Source: Candidatus Kuenenia stuttgartensis (GTDB taxonomy: Bacteria; Planctomycetota; Planctomycetia; Pirellulales; UBA1268). From it: DNA of 10,908 nucleotides. This document shows positions 8,619 through 10,908 of this stretch, piece by piece (positions within the stretch are counted from its first letter, which is position 1; each line of letters starts with the position of its first letter). Below the pieces are notes generated by a model that made no database searches, was not told the DNA's origin, and worked only from the letters and a program-made list of their open reading frames with translations. The stretch covers positions 1 to 10,908 of the forward strand of contig CAMCPF010000058.1 in the NCBI GenBank assembly GCA_945876515.1, in the 5' to 3' direction. Position numbers and translations under genes: made by a program.

Positions 8619-10067
8619 ATGCATGCCTTGCAGCCCCCCGCCAACCACGACCGCGACCGCTGGGACAACCCTCTGGCCGCCCGCTACGCCTCGGCGGAGA
8701 TGACCCGGCTGTGGAGCGACAACCACCGCTACTCGCTCTGGCGGCGGGTCTGGCTGGCGCTGGCCGAGGGCGAGGCGGAGCTCGGGCTGGCGATCACCCC
8801 GGCGCAGCTCACGGAGATGCGGGCCCACCTCGACACGATCGACTTCACGAAGGCCGCCGACTACGAGCGGCGGATGCGGCACGACGTGTTCGCCCACCTC
8901 CACGCCTTCGCCGACGACTGCCCCGCCGCCCGGCCGATCATCCACCTGGGCGCTACCAGCGCCTTCGTGACCGACAACACCGACCTCGTACTGATGCGGG
9001 AGTCGCTTGACCTCGTGGCCGCCCGGCTGGCGATGGTGATCGAACGGCTGGCCGCCAAGGCGATCGAGACCAAGGGCATCGTCTGCCTCGGCCGCACCCA
9101 TCTGCAGCCGGCACAGCCGACCACGATCGGCAAACGGATCTGCCTCTGGATCCACGACCTCCTGCTCGATCTCGAGGAGATCACCCACCGCCGCAAGCTG
9201 CTGCGGGCGCGCGGCGTGAAGGGCACGACGGGCACGCAGGCCAGCTTCCTCGAACTCTTCGCCGGCGACCATGCGAAGGTCCGCCGTCTCGACGAGCTCG
9301 TGGCCCACAAGCTCGGCTTCCACTCCTCGTACGAGGTGACGGGGCAGACCTACACCCGCAAGATCGACTCCCAGGTGACCGCGGCGCTCGCCGGCGTCTC
9401 GGAGTCGTGCCACAAGGCGGGCAACGACCTGCGGCTGGCGGCGGCCTGGGCCGAGATGGAGGAGCCGTTCGAGAAGGAGCAGGTGGGCTCCTCGGCGATG
9501 CCCTACAAGCGGAACCCGATGCGGGCCGAGCGGATGTGCGGCCTGGGGCGGTTCGTGATGGGCCTGGCGGTCACGGCCGGCCAGACGGCCGCTACGCAGT
9601 GGCTCGAGCGGACGCTCGACGACTCGGCCCCGCGGCGACTCGTGCTGCCGCAGGCCTTCCTCGCGACCGACGCCCAACTCGTGCTCTACGCCAACATCGC
9701 CGCTGGTCTGGTCGTCTTGCCGGGGAGCATCCGCCGCAACCTCGAGGCCCACCTTCCCTTCCTCGCCGCGGAGAAGATCCTGATGGCCGGCACGCAGGCC
9801 GGCGGCGACCGGCAGGCGCTGCACGAGGCGCTCCGCGTCCACAGCCACGCCGCCACGGCCCGAATCCGTGACGGCGAGGCCAACGACCTGGCTGATCGGC
9901 TCGCGGGCGACCCGCTGTTTGCCGGAGTGGACCTTGTGGCGGCGATGCAGGCCGACGATCTCGCGGGCCGGGCGGCCGCGCAGGTCGAGGAGTTCGTGGC
10001 GGGCGCGGTGCAGGCCGCCCTGGCTGACTGCCCCACCCGGCCGATCGACGAGGCGCTCAAGGTCTGA
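8619..10067 (+). CDS. purB: Adenylosuccinate lyase, animal-like long form
   Basis: Fumarase/aspartase superfamily lyase. It cleaves SAICAR to AICAR and adenylosuccinate to AMP, both releasing fumarate, in cytoplasmic purine synthesis. Its 482 residues match the ~484 of human ADSL rather than the ~430-455 of common bacterial forms. Visible motifs are H88-D89 in MRHDV, GATS (111-114), GRTHLQPAQPTT with the general-acid histidine H161, TGQTY with Q243, and the superfamily signature GSSAMPYKRNPMRAER (290-305) whose first serine S291 aligns with the catalytic S289 of the human enzyme. QWLERTLDDSAPRR (327-340) is also almost as in animal ADSL. The active site looks complete. The start is either ATG 8619 or TTG 8628, three codons later. 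It is 17 bases downstream of holA and convergent with fur. Confidence 0.97.
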   Translation: MHALQPPANHDRDRWDNPLAARYASAEMTRLWSDNHRYSLWRRVWLALAEGEAELGLAITPAQLTEMRAHLDTIDFTKAADYERRMRHDVFAHLHAFADDCPAARPIIHLGATSAFVTDNTDLVLMRESLDLVAARLAMVIERLAAKAIETKGIVCLGRTHLQPAQPTTIGKRICLWIHDLLLDLEEITHRRKLLRARGVKGTTGTQASFLELFAGDHAKVRRLDELVAHKLGFHSSYEVTGQTYTRKIDSQVTAALAGVSESCHKAGNDLRLAAAWAEMEEPFEKEQVGSSAMPYKRNPMRAERMCGLGRFVMGLAVTAGQTAATQWLERTLDDSAPRRLVLPQAFLATDAQLVLYANIAAGLVVLPGSIRRNLEAHLPFLAAEKILMAGTQAGGDRQALHEALRVHSHAATARIRDGEANDLADRLAGDPLFAGVDLVAAMQADDLAGRAAAQVEEFVAGAVQAALADCPTRPIDEALKV

Positions 10068-10087
10068 GGCGGGGCAGATCCGCAGGG

Positions 10088-10101
10088 GCGCGGTCCCGCG
10101 C
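10088..10101. other. GC-rich hairpin between convergent purB and fur
   Basis: GCGCG (10088-10092), loop GTCC, CGCGC (10097-10101) in the 53-base gap between the purB and fur stops. No T-run follows on either strand, so it is not a canonical terminator, but it is the only strong fold placed to stop or stabilise both transcripts. Confidence 0.25.
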
Positions 10102-10120
10102 GGGTCCAGGCTCCTGGTTT

Positions 10121-10627
10121 CTACACCCGGTCCTGGAGTCGGGTCTTGCTGCGGCTGGTACGGCAGTCGAGGCAGATGCCGGTCACGATCAGCCGGTGCG
10201 ACTGAGCCCGAAACTGGTGGCCGCCAGCGACGGCGTCGCAGATCCGAGCCACCTCCTCGCTCGAGAACTCGATCAGCTTGCGGCAGCCGGCACAGTACAG
10301 GTGGTCGTGCTGCGGGTAGCCGTAGTCGTGCTCGTAGACGGCGCGGCCGTCGAGCACCATCTTCTTGAGCAGGCCGGCATCGACCATCTCGGAGAGGGTG
10401 CGGTAGACGGTGGGCCGACTGGCCCGGGCCCCCTCACGGGTCTTGCGAAGATCGGCGAGCAGTTGCTCGGCGTCGAAGTGCTCGTGGCGGCTGGCCACGT
10501 GATCGACGATCACCCGCCGCTGGCGTGTGACCCGCTTGCCACGGGACTGGAGAAACTCCTCGAACCGCTCCTGCGGCGAAAGCGCCGTCTCGACGCTGCC
10601 CAGCGAAAACTCGGAAGCCACGGCCAT
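10121..10627 (-). CDS. fur: Fur-family metal-dependent transcriptional regulator
   Basis: A 168-residue repressor of the ferric uptake regulator family. It is a cytoplasmic dimer that binds DNA when loaded with metal. Residues ~20-90 are the winged helix: RVTRQRRVIVDHV, then the recognition helix SRPTVYRTLSEMVDAGLL (70-87). The dimerisation half has YEHDYGYPQHDHLYCAGC with the metal ligands H107 and H109 and the structural zinc pairs C112/C115 and C152/C155. Both CxxC pairs are present. It has a slightly long N-terminus (about 15 residues before the first helix) and a basic C-terminal tail. ATG 10627 has GAGGAG nine bases upstream (10637-10642). Whether it senses iron, zinc, manganese or peroxide cannot be told from sequence alone, so the symbol means the family. 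No metal transporter lies in the window. Confidence 0.93.
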   Translation of the reverse strand: MAVASEFSLGSVETALSPQERFEEFLQSRGKRVTRQRRVIVDHVASRHEHFDAEQLLADLRKTREGARASRPTVYRTLSEMVDAGLLKKMVLDGRAVYEHDYGYPQHDHLYCAGCRKLIEFSSEEVARICDAVAGGHQFRAQSHRLIVTGICLDCRTSRSKTRLQDRV

Positions 10628-10648
10628 CGGGTTCGTCTCCTCGACCCG

Positions 10649-10654
10649 ATTATA
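10649..10654 (-). promoter_or_regulatory. Perfect TATAAT -10 box for fur
   Basis: Reverse-strand TATAAT lies 21 bases before the fur ATG in otherwise GC-rich sequence. A start about seven bases downstream would give a leader of only ~15 bases that begins at or inside the GAGGAG. No consensus -35 is found at 16-18 bases, so an activator or an alternative sigma factor is possible. Confidence 0.5.
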
Positions 10655-10679
10655 GCCCGCCGCCAGCCGGATGTGGGTC

Positions 10680-10810
10680 GGGGCTGCCCGTGTCCTCTCG
10701 CTAGACGTTCACTTCGGCCTTCCAGGCCTCCGTTCACTGCGTGTCCGCTTCGCTTCGCCATCCCTGGCTTCGCTCGCTTCCACAGCCCGCTCGAGGCCAC
10801 GGGCAGCCCC
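10680..10810. repeat. 131-base element with 13-base terminal inverted repeats
   Basis: GGGGCTGCCCGTG (10680-10692) and CACGGGCAGCCCC (10798-10810) are perfect inverted copies; after one mismatch, CCTC (10694-10697) pairs with GAGG (10793-10796). Inside are a GGCCT-TCC-AGGCC hairpin (10716-10728), a direct repeat CGTTCACT (10706-10713 and 10731-10738) and runs built on TTCGCTTCGC. No conserved protein is visible in it. This looks like a palindromic intergenic repeat or a MITE/REP-like element. No target-site duplication flanks it. Copy number cannot be known from this window. Confidence 0.55.
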
Positions 10811-10849
10811 TTACGCCATCAGCGAAGACGTCGATTCGTCTTAACAGAC

Positions 10850-10908
10850 TCACAACGCCGCCCCGTTCACGAGCACGGTCGCCCGGAGGTGCGACCGCCG
10901 GCCGGAGG
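10850..10908 (-). CDS. Possible C-terminal end of a minus-strand gene
   Basis: Reading in from the right edge on the reverse strand, one frame gives 18 codons ending in TGA at 10850-10852, with the product tail SHLRATVLVNGAAL. Every one of the 18 third positions is G or C, the codon habit of the neighbouring genes. No other edge frame I checked looks as regular. It is too short to name, and it may be nothing more than GC-rich noncoding DNA. Confidence 0.3.
   Translation of the reverse strand, partial: SGRRSHLRATVLVNGAAL

Noticed and set aside
8067..9848. A 593-codon minus-strand open frame opposite holA and purB
   Set aside because: It lies antisense to two recognised genes and shows no family motif.
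10510..10800. A 96-codon minus-strand frame running from the repeat element into fur
   Set aside because: It overlaps the fur coding region in another frame and crosses the inverted-repeat element; Arg/Ser-rich with no domain.

Overview
The window is high-GC bacterial chromosome. It probably comes from a planctomycete (Planctomycetota, perhaps Pirellulales-like). That assignment is inference: exported proteins of no known function sit among core housekeeping genes, one exported protein has the STN/secretin-N-like segments common in that phylum, and the adenylosuccinate lyase is of the long, animal-like type. No rRNA, tRNA, CRISPR array, transposase, phage gene or plasmid gene was seen.

Layout. 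(1) Positions 2-805 (+) hold the 3' part of a TlpA/thioredoxin-fold gene, cut by the left edge. (2) Positions 839-2248 (-) encode an exported helical orphan protein with visibly lower G+C than its neighbours. (3) After a 211-base divergent intergenic region, 2460-3677 (+) encodes an exported protein with STN/secretin-N-like segments but no secretin barrel. (4) Positions 5468-3728 (-) hold a tight two-gene unit: a small one-helix membrane protein with a SHOCT-like C-terminal segment, then clpX four bases later. (5) After a 170-base divergent region, 5639-7453 (+) encodes an exported beta-rich protein containing a duplicated module with Asp-box motifs. It is followed on the same strand by holA (TTG start, 7504-8601) and purB (8619-10067), probably one transcription unit. 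(6) fur (10121-10627, -) converges on purB and has a perfect TATAAT upstream. (7) The right end holds a 131-base element bounded by 13-base perfect inverted repeats, and probably the last 18 codons of another minus-strand gene.

How the genes relate. Most are independent housekeeping functions: ClpX protein unfolding, loading of the replication clamp (HolA), purine synthesis (PurB), metal-responsive repression (Fur) and thiol-disulfide chemistry outside the cytoplasm (TlpA-like). I see no clearly new multi-gene system. The best leads are the membrane protein coupled to clpX, the terminal-inverted-repeat element beside fur, the hairpin covering the holA ribosome binding site, the duplicated Asp-box protein, and the low-GC orphan gene.
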